From the NCBI GenBank assembly GCA_963704535.1, contig OY969916.1:4464001-4528000 (forward strand): DNA of 64,000 nucleotides, read 5' to 3'. This document shows, one piece after another, positions 56,247-64,000 of this stretch (within the stretch, counting starts at the first letter, position 1; each line of letters starts with the position of its first letter). Origin of the DNA: G963704535 sp963704535. Its GTDB lineage: Bacteria > Chloroflexota > Chloroflexia > Chloroflexales > Roseiflexaceae. Under the pieces are notes generated by a model. The model was not told the origin of the DNA. It searched no databases and was given only the letters and a program-made list of their open reading frames with translations. The position numbers and the translations under genes were made by a program.

Positions 56247-57504
56247 ATTTGCTACCGTACAGAAAATATGAGCTGATCAAGCGGTAACGCATCTCGGTGG
56301 GCCAGAAGGAAATCGATGGGCATGGTATCCTGTTCGTCAGCGTAACCAAACGAGACGAATGGAGGGAAACCATGCACATCAACTTCCGTACCTATCGTAC
56401 CATCAAACTGACCCTGGCGCAGGTTTTGCACACCCGTGCCAACAGCCATGCCGAACAGCACCTTAACACCTTGAGCTTGCTGATTTGTGGCATCGTCAGT
56501 GCCCAGCATGTGCAGTTCGATAAGCTCGCCAGCCATGCCCCGATCAGAGGACGCAAGAATGAAAGCCTGATCACGCGCTTTCGGCGCTGGGTCAAGCACG
56601 ACGCTATCACGCTGGAGGCGCTCTGGCTCCCGTTCGCCCGTGCGGTACTCTCCAGTCTGGCGCACCTGCCACTGACCATCCTGCTGGATGGAACCACCGC
56701 CGGGCGCGGCTGTGTGGTCTTGATGGCCAGCGTTCTCTATCGTCATCGCGCCATTCCGCTGCTGTGGACGGTGGTAAAGGGCAAGAAGGGCCATCTGCCT
56801 GAGGCGCTGCATTGCGCACTGATCGAGCAGCTTCAGGAGTTGATCCCGCCCGATGCGACCGTCACGCTGCTGGGCGATGGTGAGTTTGACGGCACCGAGT
56901 TGCAAACCAGATTGCGCGCGAGGAAGTGGGAGTATGTCTGCCGCACTGCTACCAACATTCTGATCTTTGCTCAGGATGGGGTCTTCACGGTCGGTGATCT
57001 GCCGCTCTCGCGCGGTGAGGCTGTCGCCATCGCGGATGTGCGCATGACCGCCAAGCAGTATGGACCAATTCTGGTGATTGGGGTCTGGGACGCCAAGCAG
57101 CAGCAACCACTCTATCTGATCAGCTCGTTGAGTGATGCGGACGAGGCGGTCAAGCGCTATCGGATGCGCTTTCGGATTGAGTGCATGTTTGCCAATCATA
57201 AAAGTCGTGGGTTTCGGATTGACAAAAGCCATCTGGCCGCCCCCGAACGTCTGGCGCGGCTGCTGATCGCCACTGCTCTGGCCTATGTGTGGATTCATGC
57301 GGCCGCCGTGTTTGCCCAGGAGCAGGGATGGGTCGAACAATTTCATCGCAAAGATCGCTGTGACTTAGGCCTGTTTCAAATCGGGCTGCGCGCGATACAG
57401 TATGCACTACGTGAAGGGTTACGTGTTCCGGTCAGTTTCCGATTGCCCATAGACCCGCCCACTGCCTCACACATGGCGAACGGATTTTCTGTACGGTAGC
57501 AAAT
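56247..57504 (+). mobile_element. IS4-like insertion sequence, 1,258 bp
   Basis: Ends are perfect 21-bp inverted repeats: ATTTGCTACCGTACAGAAAA plus T at 56247-56267, and its complement at 57484-57504. The 6-bp direct repeat CGTGAG flanks it at 56241-56246 and 57505-57510, the target duplication. One transposase gene fills the element, and its stop codon lies inside the right repeat. Intact ends and duplication mean a recent insertion. Family call IS4-like from the transposase. Confidence 0.9.
56372..57499 (+). CDS. IS4-like DDE transposase
   Basis: 375 residues from ATG 56372 behind GGAGGG; the in-frame upstream ATG at 56297 has no ribosome site. DDE-type core: first Asp in LTILLDGTTAG, second in TLLGDGEFDGTEL, and the Glu in RFRIECMFANHKSRGF of the Y-x2-R-x3-E-type signature. 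Catalyses cut-and-paste movement of the element. The reading frame is whole, so the element is probably active. The stop TAG lies in the right terminal repeat. Assignment to the IS4 group by motif order; the exact subgroup needs comparison with a reference set. Confidence 0.9.
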   Translation: MHINFRTYRTIKLTLAQVLHTRANSHAEQHLNTLSLLICGIVSAQHVQFDKLASHAPIRGRKNESLITRFRRWVKHDAITLEALWLPFARAVLSSLAHLPLTILLDGTTAGRGCVVLMASVLYRHRAIPLLWTVVKGKKGHLPEALHCALIEQLQELIPPDATVTLLGDGEFDGTELQTRLRARKWEYVCRTATNILIFAQDGVFTVGDLPLSRGEAVAIADVRMTAKQYGPILVIGVWDAKQQQPLYLISSLSDADEAVKRYRMRFRIECMFANHKSRGFRIDKSHLAAPERLARLLIATALAYVWIHAAAVFAQEQGWVEQFHRKDRCDLGLFQIGLRAIQYALREGLRVPVSFRLPIDPPTASHMANGFSVR

Positions 57505-58433
57505 CGTGAGACAATGCTGAGTGCATCAACAGAATTTAGACCCAACTTTGTTAATAGCTCTTCTGCTCGTTCAGGATCGTTTTTACACAGTACCATGAAA
57601 TGATCGAATCGTTGGATTGCGGTATCCATCTCTTCGATAGTTTCCCCTTTATCACGATTTTTGAATATGTATGTAAGGCCATGATTTGTTTTCAGTGTAT
57701 CAATGGAGAACATTTTTCCTTCGACCTGCTGGAGATACTTTTCAAACAGACGTAAGAATCCTTCTAGTTGCTCTGCTTGATAGCGACCACGAGGAATATA
57801 GAGACGAAGGAAAATTCCTCTACTCACCTCGTCCAACGTCTGTTCAATTCTAGTGATTATATCTGACCGCCTCTTAAATGGAACAATTTCAATATCGTTA
57901 TCGCTTATCACACGAAGTAAATTTACAGCCCATTCTTCCCATGGCTTCATATCTTCTAATTTGTTGATTATTTTTTGTGTTTCTTCTTCTATATGTCTAT
58001 TAAGAAATTCTTCGCTAATACTTCCACTTCTTTCCATTACTTCCCTAATATCCTTTTCGTATTCTTCAGGTGTCTGTATTCCTCGATGATGAAATGTATT
58101 AAAAAGATTGTCCTCATAGACAAAAATAACTGATCTATGTTTCTTTAGCTCTGGTAAAAGTTCTTCCCATATGGGTACGAATGCTTCTTGTGAACCGTAC
58201 AAGAGATTATCGGAGGGCATATAGATAAAAACTGCGGCAACTTTATTGTGATTACCACAAAATTTAAGGGTATTTACAAACTTTTCCCAGTTTCTTGGTT
58301 GTGAAATAAAAGTCTTGCGAAATAAACCATATCCAAGGTCTTCAAGCTTACTATTAAACCCATCATACGTAAAATCACCCAACATAAAGACCATTTCCGA
58401 TAGGTCATTAATATCATACTGGTCGCTCATCAT

Positions 58434-58869
58434 CAGCCCCTTCTGTCTATGTAGGTAAGGAGAACTGTCGTAGATACGTATGGTATGGCGTGAAGGTTTC
58501 AGAATAGTTACAAATTGGGAGGATGCTGCCAGGGAAAGAACAGAGGTGAGTGAGCTATCATTCTCTCAGGTCGTGGCAGTGACCATCAGCGAGGCTCCAT
58601 GGTGTGCTTCGCCGATGGGCACTACGAGATCACCAGGGTCGGCAATTTAACGGTGCAACTCGCCGATCGGGCAGGGCTGATTGCCAAAGCACAAGCGCTG
58701 CTCCAGCTCGATCAGCCGGCCGCTGGCGACCAGGTAGGCGATGAGGGGCAATGAGGGGACATGCTTCGGAGGCTGCGGCAAGATTGTTAATCACATCATC
58801 TATGAAGTGAAAATCCATAATGGCCTCTCAAATAATTACCCTGGATTATTGATGTTTATGAAATTTAAC
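58434..58869. other. Non-coding gap with a gene remnant
   Basis: About 435 bases between the interrupted gene and the nuclease-like gene. Holds remnant copy 2 (58600-58754) and otherwise AT-rich sequence. No ribosome site or coherent protein seen elsewhere in it. Confidence 0.45.
58600..58754 (+). pseudogene. Remnant of a small protein (copy 2)
   Basis: Starts MVCFADG at ATG 58600, loses frame by one missing base near 58621, and continues YEITRVGN, VQLADRAGLIAKAQALLQL, QPAAGDQVGDEGQ to TGA 58752-58754. It is a diverged duplicate of the remnant at 55285. Confidence 0.55.
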
Positions 58870-59433
58870 TCAACTATGAGAAGAAACCTCTTTCTTATCA
58901 ATTAGTTTTGTTACTTTTGCTTCAAAAACGGCTGTATGAAATTGTTCCCATCCGATTTGTCGCTGTGCTAGAAGTCTTCTCACAACAGCCTCTCGCTCTA
59001 GATCAAAACGCCTGAATACTATATCGTAGTTAGGTGGCGGCTGGTCATCACAGATAGCTATTTCGATACCTAACCCACGAGGATCGAGTGCGCTATTTTC
59101 GGCTCCTGACTGGAAGCCTGTTTTAGTCACAAAGATTCCAGCAACCTCCGTGGCTAAGGCACGTCGTAGATGCTCTACTTTCCCCCAAAACTCAAACAAG
59201 GTACCTTGAGGAACAGGATCGCTCCACCGTTTGCATTCCACTACTACTACTCGATCGCGAGCATCCTTTAGCGCAACATCAAATGTAACAATTGTGCCCC
59301 CGCATTCGATAGGTACATCGACCCCATCACCGGCATAAGGTGCAAGGCATTCTTGGTGTCGCAATTGCTGGATAATACTTTGACAAAGTATCTGATACGA
59401 ATGATTCTGACCATGTGCTTTACCACCTGGCAA
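58870..59433 (-). CDS. PD-(D/E)xK restriction-endonuclease-like protein
   Basis: 187 residues; the TTG at 59433 is chosen because GAGGAG lies 6 bases upstream. The core pattern is a nuclease of the PD-(D/E)xK fold: a leading acidic strand (GDGVDVPIECGG), Asp52 in IVTFDVALKD, then VVVVECKRW with Glu66 and Lys68. This is the order D-x13-E-x-K seen in Mrr-like and other restriction-type nucleases. The ECKRW strand with a following WG-x-VEHLRR helix resembles Mrr/holliday-type DNA cleavers. The N-terminal helix is short. No methylase stands beside it on this strand. Could cut foreign or modified DNA; target unknown. Confidence 0.7.
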   Translation of the reverse strand: MPGGKAHGQNHSYQILCQSIIQQLRHQECLAPYAGDGVDVPIECGGTIVTFDVALKDARDRVVVVECKRWSDPVPQGTLFEFWGKVEHLRRALATEVAGIFVTKTGFQSGAENSALDPRGLGIEIAICDDQPPPNYDIVFRRFDLEREAVVRRLLAQRQIGWEQFHTAVFEAKVTKLIDKKEVSSHS

Positions 59434-59520
59434 TGTAATCTCCTCTGTTAAACATCCAGGATGATGAGGAACAGTATAGCATATAAAAGGAACTGCACCT
59501 TGTACCGCGCTCTCAGGTCA

Positions 59521-60114
59521 TCAAACAATCCGTGAACTAGATGGATCGGTAGTCTTTCGGAGTCTCCACGCAAACTTCTTGTGTTCCCAAACAACAATCT
59601 CTCGTGAGAGTCCCATGAACTCCTTCAACACATCACGTTCTATAGCAAGGTTGCCGTTGACATTGATATAGACAAACCGATCACCAAATTGCCTCTGGAT
59701 ATAGCAAGCGGCTCTACTTTGATAGAGCTGATGATGAGTCTGCACTTCTTGTAGCATCCAGTGTGCTACATCTGTAGCTGTCACACTGAGGTCTGGTTCA
59801 GGAATCTCTTCGGTTACAGCATTATCGCTGGTTACAGCATTATCACTCATGGAGAAATCAGCACTATTGATCTGACTTACCATCTCCTCCAATGCGCGCG
59901 AGTCTGCCTCCGTCCAGTCTGGGAGGTTGCTTACTTCTGCAAGCGCTCGACCTGCCATTTCCTCCAATGCGCACGAGTCTGCCTCCGTCCAGTCTGGGAG
60001 GTTGCTTACTTCTGCAAGCGCTCGACCTGCCATTTCCTCCAATGCGCGCGAGTCTGCCTCTGTCCAGTCTGGGGGGTTGCTTATTTCTGCTGGGGCTTGA
60101 TCGTTCATGATCAC
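59521..60114 (-). CDS. DUF6953-like protein with three 25-residue repeats
   Basis: 197 residues from GTG 60114, which has AAGGAG seven bases upstream; the ATG at 60108 is spaced too far. Residues 8-78 are three copies of a 25-residue acidic unit (LPDWTEADSxALEEMAGR). The C-terminal domain has the pattern I associate with DUF6953: VAHWMLQEVQTHHQLYQSRAA, FGDRFVYINVNGNLAIE, VLKEFMGLSREIVVWEHKKFAWRLR. The family is of unknown function and usually a small stand-alone domain; the repeat array is an addition. The assignment is by memory of the pattern. Confidence 0.65.
   Translation of the reverse strand: MIMNDQAPAEISNPPDWTEADSRALEEMAGRALAEVSNLPDWTEADSCALEEMAGRALAEVSNLPDWTEADSRALEEMVSQINSADFSMSDNAVTSDNAVTEEIPEPDLSVTATDVAHWMLQEVQTHHQLYQSRAACYIQRQFGDRFVYINVNGNLAIERDVLKEFMGLSREIVVWEHKKFAWRLRKTTDPSSSRIV
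59880..60093 (-). repeat. Three 75-bp coding repeats
   Basis: A 75-base unit carrying the sense of PDWTEADSxALEEMAGR occurs three times in tandem, the first copy (at the N-terminus) slightly diverged and the last running into MVSQ. Near-identity of the second and third copies points to recent duplication. Confidence 0.85.
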
Positions 60115-60732
60115 TACTCAACTCCTTACCACATCTATATTCACAATAACTTGGAATTATAGCACATTTTTTCTCCAGTCGGCCAGTGCGACGCCGGCCG
60201 CGCTGCTCCGGGTCGGGGAGCGCCTGCTCCAGTGCAGAGAGAAGGGGCTGGACATCCTCAGTGGCCTGCCGCAGCCAGGTGATCAACCCCTCCGGTGGAT
60301 CGGGCGGGCCTTGGGGCGCTGCGGCCTTCCTGGCGCGCCTGGACCAGCGCCGGCCAGGCAGCGCGAATAATGGGGATTCCATCCACCAACGAGTATTATG
60401 CGAACGTGTGACAACGCGCGAGAAAATCACCCGCGCGAGAGGCGTTTTAGAGCGTCCTAATAGGGTATACCTCCTGTGCCTGGTGCATCGCGTATAGAGG
60501 GAAGCCGGTTGTCAGCAATTTTCAACTGGGGGTCGTTGCGGTCAACGGGGCACTTTGGGGCATCCTAGTGCGGTCGGCGGCGGCTGGAGTGGGTCTGATC
60601 GAGGGAGACTAAACGGGGCTAGGGGTTTCGATAAAACCGACACAACGGGAGGGGTAGGAAAGCCCCCAGGCACGGCGTCCTGAAGGGCTAAATCGGCGGG
60701 CGAAGTGGTTTCAGCCGAGTGAGGGCGTTGCG
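60115..60732. other. Non-coding gap with a possible remnant
   Basis: About 617 bases. The (-) strand near 60170-60380 reads GLITWLRQATEDVQPLLSAL and PDPEQRG in one frame, a fragment that looks once-coding but has no start or ribosome site. The remaining stretch (60400-60730) shows nothing I can support. Confidence 0.4.
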
Positions 60733-61578
60733 TCAAGCGTTGCGGTCGGGTGGAACAGGCGTATCTGAAGGGGCGTTATGCTCGGACGGAATAGGCGAAG
60801 CTGGAGGGGCGTTAGGGTCGGGTAGAAGAGGTGTAGCTGGAGAGGTGCTGTGCTCGGATGGAGCGGGCGACAGTGGTGATACATCAAAGAAAATCTCAAG
60901 CCCATACGGCACTGCCACAGCCCCTCGCCACTGAACATCGTCATACAAGCCCGATAACTCGGAACGAAGCGCCCTGCTAAGGGGCATCGATCCAGCAATA
61001 AAAAACGCGATCTTATACGATATTATAATACGAGGGTCAACCGGAGTGACGTTAGCCAGATAACTCAAACTCGCACCTTTTATTGCGCCAGCAAGTGTTA
61101 AATCGTTGGATGATGCTCCGGTATGAACAATTTGAAGAACAGCTCCGTTACCACGGTCCAGATAATCGAAGTTCAAAGTTGCCGAGGATTTGTCTTGAGC
61201 CAAATTGTAAGAAAATCTGCTTGCGTTATTATTACTCGCCAGAATATCAATATCAAGTAGTTTAGTATCGCCTTTGCCCACTACTCTGAGGTGATCTATC
61301 GTTTCAATATCTTGCCTATCAAGCGTGATTTCACCTTTGTTCCAAATCAACAACTTACTTATCGTAAGGTTTTCGACTTGCTCGCCTTTATATAATACCG
61401 CCAATCCACTAATTATAGCACTACTTCCTCTAATCAAGTTATTACTTCTGATAGCCCAACAAGGCTCCTTCTTTTGTTTGCTTTTCCGATAAAAATAATA
61501 CCCCGTAACTAGGCCGATAACGCCGAAGAGGACGCTAATAACGATACCTACGATACCTAAAAGGGTGCCAGTGTCCAT
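60733..61578 (-). CDS. Single-pass membrane protein of unknown family
   Basis: 281 residues from ATG 61578 behind AAGGAG (7 bases). The first 30 residues form one membrane helix (LLGIVGIVISVLFGVIGLVTGYYFY) followed by KSKQKK, so the rest is cytoplasmic. The soluble part is a beta-rich domain (VENLTISKLLIWNKGEI, RQDIETIDHLRV, ILASNNNAS). The last 50 residues are a Pro/Ser repeat-like tail (PSEHSTSP, PSEHNAPS). I do not recognise it. The helix-plus-beta layout resembles membrane-linked effector or sensor proteins near other defence genes. AT-richer than the conjugation block. Confidence 0.65.
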   Translation of the reverse strand: MDTGTLLGIVGIVISVLFGVIGLVTGYYFYRKSKQKKEPCWAIRSNNLIRGSSAIISGLAVLYKGEQVENLTISKLLIWNKGEITLDRQDIETIDHLRVVGKGDTKLLDIDILASNNNASRFSYNLAQDKSSATLNFDYLDRGNGAVLQIVHTGASSNDLTLAGAIKGASLSYLANVTPVDPRIIISYKIAFFIAGSMPLSRALRSELSGLYDDVQWRGAVAVPYGLEIFFDVSPLSPAPSEHSTSPATPLLPDPNAPPASPIPSEHNAPSDTPVPPDRNA

Positions 61579-61883
61579 ATGTATGCTCCTTGTAATAGAG
61601 GACCCTATCTCCCAAACGGCCAGAACAACCCGACGAGCTTACCAATAGTAAACGATAATAAGCTCTGTGTCGAAAGAACTGGCGGCTGTGCCTCCACCGT
61701 CTCGGCGGCCTCCTCCTGCTCTAACCCGCCTCGCGGCGCAGCTTTGCAAGGTTCTCGCGCGCCCACTCCTGGCCGGCAAGGTAGGCTTCGAGGGGGACGC
61801 CGTAGAAGCGGGCCATCGCTTCGGGGTCTGAAGGGTTGATACGGCTTCTCTTAGCCGCCTCAATATCGCGGCTTAGGTTAAAA

Positions 61884-63211
61884 CTGTAGTTTTGCAAAGT
61901 TAGGGTAGGGCCAAATGGGCCTTGATATTGGACAGACTCTGCCCTTGCTGAACCTGCTCAACCACCCAGGCGATCGTTTTGCCCAAGGTCTCGCGAGACA
62001 TGGCGCGACAGGACTCGCCGATGGTCATTAGGCGTGCCTGAGCCCATTCCTGCGCACGGTCGTGCCGCAACTGGGTCATCAAGGCGCTGTACGCCAGGAA
62101 TACGAGATACATATGCCGTGTCTGGCTCTCGCCCTTCCTGAGCTGACAATCGCCCATGCCGAGATGCTGCTTCCCGTCCCGATGGAAGGTCTCCGTTCCT
62201 GTCCAGCGTTTGCGATACGTCTTGAGGATGCGATGCACTTCCCAATAGGTGCGATTGGTAATCAAGATCTTGCGTGGTTCGGCATCCCGTTGCCCTTTCC
62301 ACAGCACCACAATCCGCACCGTGTGCGTGACGCCCGGAATGCGAATACTTTTGGTGAAGTACCATTGCTCTTTGCCGTCGACGGTCGTTTTGCGCCGACA
62401 CAGCGGTCCCAGTTCGACCTTCACCCATTCACTGGCTTTCCAGTCGCGTCCATCGACGTTGATAGTACGATTGAACTTCAGATCACCGACGTAATTGCGG
62501 CCATAACCGTCGATGTGGTTGAGAATGTCGGCATGGGTGAAGTAACTATCGAAGGTGAAATCGCCCGGTATGTTCTGTTCCACGACCCAATCGACCAGTT
62601 CTTGACACAGGACGGTGTGGTTCTTGAAGAGACTGCCTGTGGCGGCACAGGTGTCCTTCTTGCGAAAGCGGCGGAACTCCAGCGGATAGTGCTTGCCGGA
62701 AGCGCAGACGTAGTTGGCGATCAAGTAGTCGTGGGCAATCAGGTGCCGCTTCTCAGCATGATCCCAGAACCAGCCGACATCTTCAATCAGCTTGCCGTCG
62801 TGATCGATGAGGGTGTTATCAATCGCGATGACGCCATTCTTGGTGTAGTGGGTGGCAGAGTCGCGTTGCAGCAGCTCGAGGCGCCGCTGGTTGAGCGCCT
62901 TTTCCTCCCACTCAACCTCAGTGATCCAGCGGTTCAGGCAGGACTGGTCTGTCGTGACTGCAAACTCGCGGTTGATACCGCTGACGGTTTTGCGTTCAGC
63001 AATGAACAGGCCGGTCAGATACTCAGCGAAGTGCTGGCGCTCGGGCTGGTTGGCAAACAGGTCTGCGTATTGGACCAGGAGGTCTTGCACGACGCTTGGG
63101 AACTCAACAATCGCTGGCATACCCGCTCCTGGTGGTGATTCATCTGGCACGGATCCGCATGGGGCTATCCTACTACAGGAGCGCGTGTGGTTCAACTTTG
63201 CAAAACTACAG
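61884..63211 (-). mobile_element. IS701-like insertion sequence, 1,328 bp
   Basis: CTGTAGTTTTGCAAAGTT at the left end (61884-61901) faces its perfect complement at 63194-63211. TTAAAA lies on both sides (61878-61883, 63212-63217) as target duplication; the repeats could be counted two bases longer because the target supplies matching bases. One transposase on the (-) strand fills it. Confidence 0.85.
61900..63120 (-). CDS. IS701-like DDE transposase
   Basis: 406 residues from ATG 63120. The open frame continues upstream into the pentapeptide gene, but that is a read-through across the IS end, not one protein. DDE core: first Asp in VIAIDNTLIDHDGK, second in FTFDSYFTHADIL, and Glu in TGTETFHRDGKQHLG with the Y-K-R-W-x5-E context (TYRKRWTGTE). 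The N-terminus (LLVQYADLFANQPERQHFAEYLTGL) is the helical part common in IS701. Stop TAA is at 61900-61902, at the edge of the terminal repeat. Frame intact, so probably active. Confidence 0.85.
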   Translation of the reverse strand: MPAIVEFPSVVQDLLVQYADLFANQPERQHFAEYLTGLFIAERKTVSGINREFAVTTDQSCLNRWITEVEWEEKALNQRRLELLQRDSATHYTKNGVIAIDNTLIDHDGKLIEDVGWFWDHAEKRHLIAHDYLIANYVCASGKHYPLEFRRFRKKDTCAATGSLFKNHTVLCQELVDWVVEQNIPGDFTFDSYFTHADILNHIDGYGRNYVGDLKFNRTINVDGRDWKASEWVKVELGPLCRRKTTVDGKEQWYFTKSIRIPGVTHTVRIVVLWKGQRDAEPRKILITNRTYWEVHRILKTYRKRWTGTETFHRDGKQHLGMGDCQLRKGESQTRHMYLVFLAYSALMTQLRHDRAQEWAQARLMTIGESCRAMSRETLGKTIAWVVEQVQQGQSLSNIKAHLALP

Positions 63212-64000
63212 TTAAAACGGCCATCATAGCGGCTACCATCTGACATCTTCGCTCCCCATAGACGTTGTATTAGAGCGAGTTGCGCGTGGGTCGTCCCTTC
63301 CGCCCCTTCCAGGTCAGCCTTTCTCAGGTCAGCCCAATCCAGGTCGGCCCCTTCCAGGTCGGTCCCTTCTAACGTGGCCTCTCGCAGATTGGCATTGTAC
63401 AGCTTGGCCTCGCGCAGGTTGGCCTCACGCAGGTTGGCCTTGTACAGGTTGGCCCAACGCAGGTCAGCCCCCGGCAGGTTAGCCTCCGCTAAGTAGGCCC
63501 CTTCCAGGTCGGCCTCGTACAGGTCCGCCCCTTCCAACTTGGCCTTGAATAGCCTGGCCCCTTGCAGACTAGCTTCTTGCAGGACGGCCCCTTGCAGACT
63601 AGCTTCGTGCAGGACGGCCTTTTGCAGGCTGGCTCCAAACAAGATGGCCTTTTGCAGGTTGGCCCCATCCAGGCTGGCCCCGTCCAGCTTGGCGTTGAAC
63701 AAGTCGGCTCCTCGCAAGTCGGCCCCACTCAGTTCGGCCCCACTCAGGTCTGCCGCAGCTAGGTTGGCCTCTTGCAGAGAGCCGTCCTTAACCCATCCGT
63801 GCGCCGACAAATGCCGGAGTGCTCGCAGTGCAATTCCGTTATTTGGATTGCCTATCTCGCGGATGAGCTGCTCTCTCAACTGCTCTTTCGCTTGTTGTTC
63901 GGCGAGCCGCTTACGTTCTGCTGCCTCTCGCTCGGCCCGCCGCTCGTTCAGCCTGTCGATGATAAGCACCGTCACCACGATGCTCACCAGTTCCGCAGTG

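Larger units (their letters stand above)
55736..58433 (-). pseudogene. AT-rich gene of unknown function, split by an IS4-like element
   Basis: Two parts on the (-) strand: 57505-58433 and 55736-56240. Reading through with the IS and one CGTGAG copy removed gives a single frame (...LSIVSRYTRDYQRIVMDARHEMEQ...) of about 477 residues from ATG 58433 (or 58430). The N-terminal part has an alpha/beta core (KVAAVFIYMPSDNLLYG, SVIFVYEDNLF) that resembles a signalling or TIR/SLOG-like sheet, then a helical region with many Glu/Lys. The C-terminal part has an asparagine-rich strand (INIPNVSIQNNTL) and a helical end. I do not recognise it. The low GC and place among defence genes suggest a horizontally acquired defence or host-interaction gene. 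Confidence 0.7.
61721..64000 (-). pseudogene. Pentapeptide-repeat protein split by an IS701-like element (start off window)
   Basis: Runs in from the right window edge; a GTG at 63987 is in frame, but the reading stays open before it (TAEL-VSIVV), so the start is outside. An N-terminal helix (VVTVLIIDRLNERRAER) precedes a coiled region and about 30 pentapeptide repeats of A(D/N)LxxAxL type (about 63290-63770), which form a right-handed quadrilateral beta-helix. The IS entered within RYDGRFN. With the IS and one TTAAAA removed, the frame goes on as NLSRDIEAAKRSRINPSDPEAMARFYGVP, to a TAG at 61721-61723; this last segment is the usual end of such proteins in Chloroflexota. The host copy is broken. 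Confidence 0.8.

Noticed and set aside
61900..63987. Single 695-residue fusion of pentapeptide repeats and transposase
   Set aside because: The IS ends and target duplication lie inside it; it is a read-through.

Overview
The window reads as part of a large conjugative plasmid or integrative element, followed by a defence and mobile-DNA island. The host is probably a Chloroflexota bacterium. That assignment is inference: the DNA is GC-rich, DUF11 surface repeats and pentapeptide-repeat proteins are present, lipoprotein signals are common, a NACHT protein has Gly-Leu membrane repeats, and the conjugation machinery shows no outer-membrane core genes (VirB7/8/9/10). No rRNA, tRNA or CRISPR array was recognised.

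Region 1 (1-27.2 kb, all + strand) is a surface/secretion and type IV secretion block. It starts with DUF11 adhesin-like proteins, an Asp-box lipoprotein and an NlpC/P60 peptidase. It continues with a VirB6/TrbL-like membrane protein, exported and membrane proteins, a VirB2-like pilin candidate, a VirB3/PrgI-like protein, VirB4, a protein with twelve DPGHQDRDH-type repeats, a membrane partner, a VirD4-like coupling ATPase and a replication-relaxation/MobC-like protein. No relaxase was seen. Most genes abut or overlap by 1-4 bases.

Region 2 (27.2-28.1 kb) is non-coding and repeat-rich: a 12-13 bp GCGATGG array, a 22-bp direct repeat and GCGGGAA-N4-TTCCCGC hairpins. It is a candidate origin (oriT or oriV).

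Region 3 (28.1-47.6 kb, + strand) is element maintenance plus an apparently undescribed module: a YdjM-like membrane protein, two DNA methyltransferases, two ParB proteins, a P-loop ATPase and three large proteins that share an N-terminal 'MSC[DE]G' scaffold with a zinc ribbon. The C-terminal parts of these three differ: a DdrB-like ParB fold, a MoxR/CobS-like AAA+ ATPase, and a protein with an HELGH site, an acidic linker and a VWA domain. Two small proteins similar to each other (36.3 and 46.9 kb) bracket the AAA+/VWA part.

Region 4 (47.6-64 kb) is a defence and mobile-DNA island: HTH+NACHT operon (-), response regulator, Dam-like methylase, a CBASS-like set (CD-NTase, Cap15-like effector, HEPN-like protein), an AT-rich gene split by an IS4-like element, a PD-(D/E)xK nuclease-like gene, a DUF6953 protein, a membrane protein, and a pentapeptide-repeat gene split by an IS701-like element. 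For both ISs, perfect terminal inverted repeats and target duplications can be read, and removing the IS restores the host gene.

Nine otherwise convincing genes each carry one or two single-base frameshifts (near 5.93, 6.87, 17.32, 18.40, 31.41, 35.30, 36.88, 41.40 and 53.69 kb). Several are explained by one missing G in a G run, so residual assembly indels are at least as likely as gene decay. These genes are annotated across the shift.
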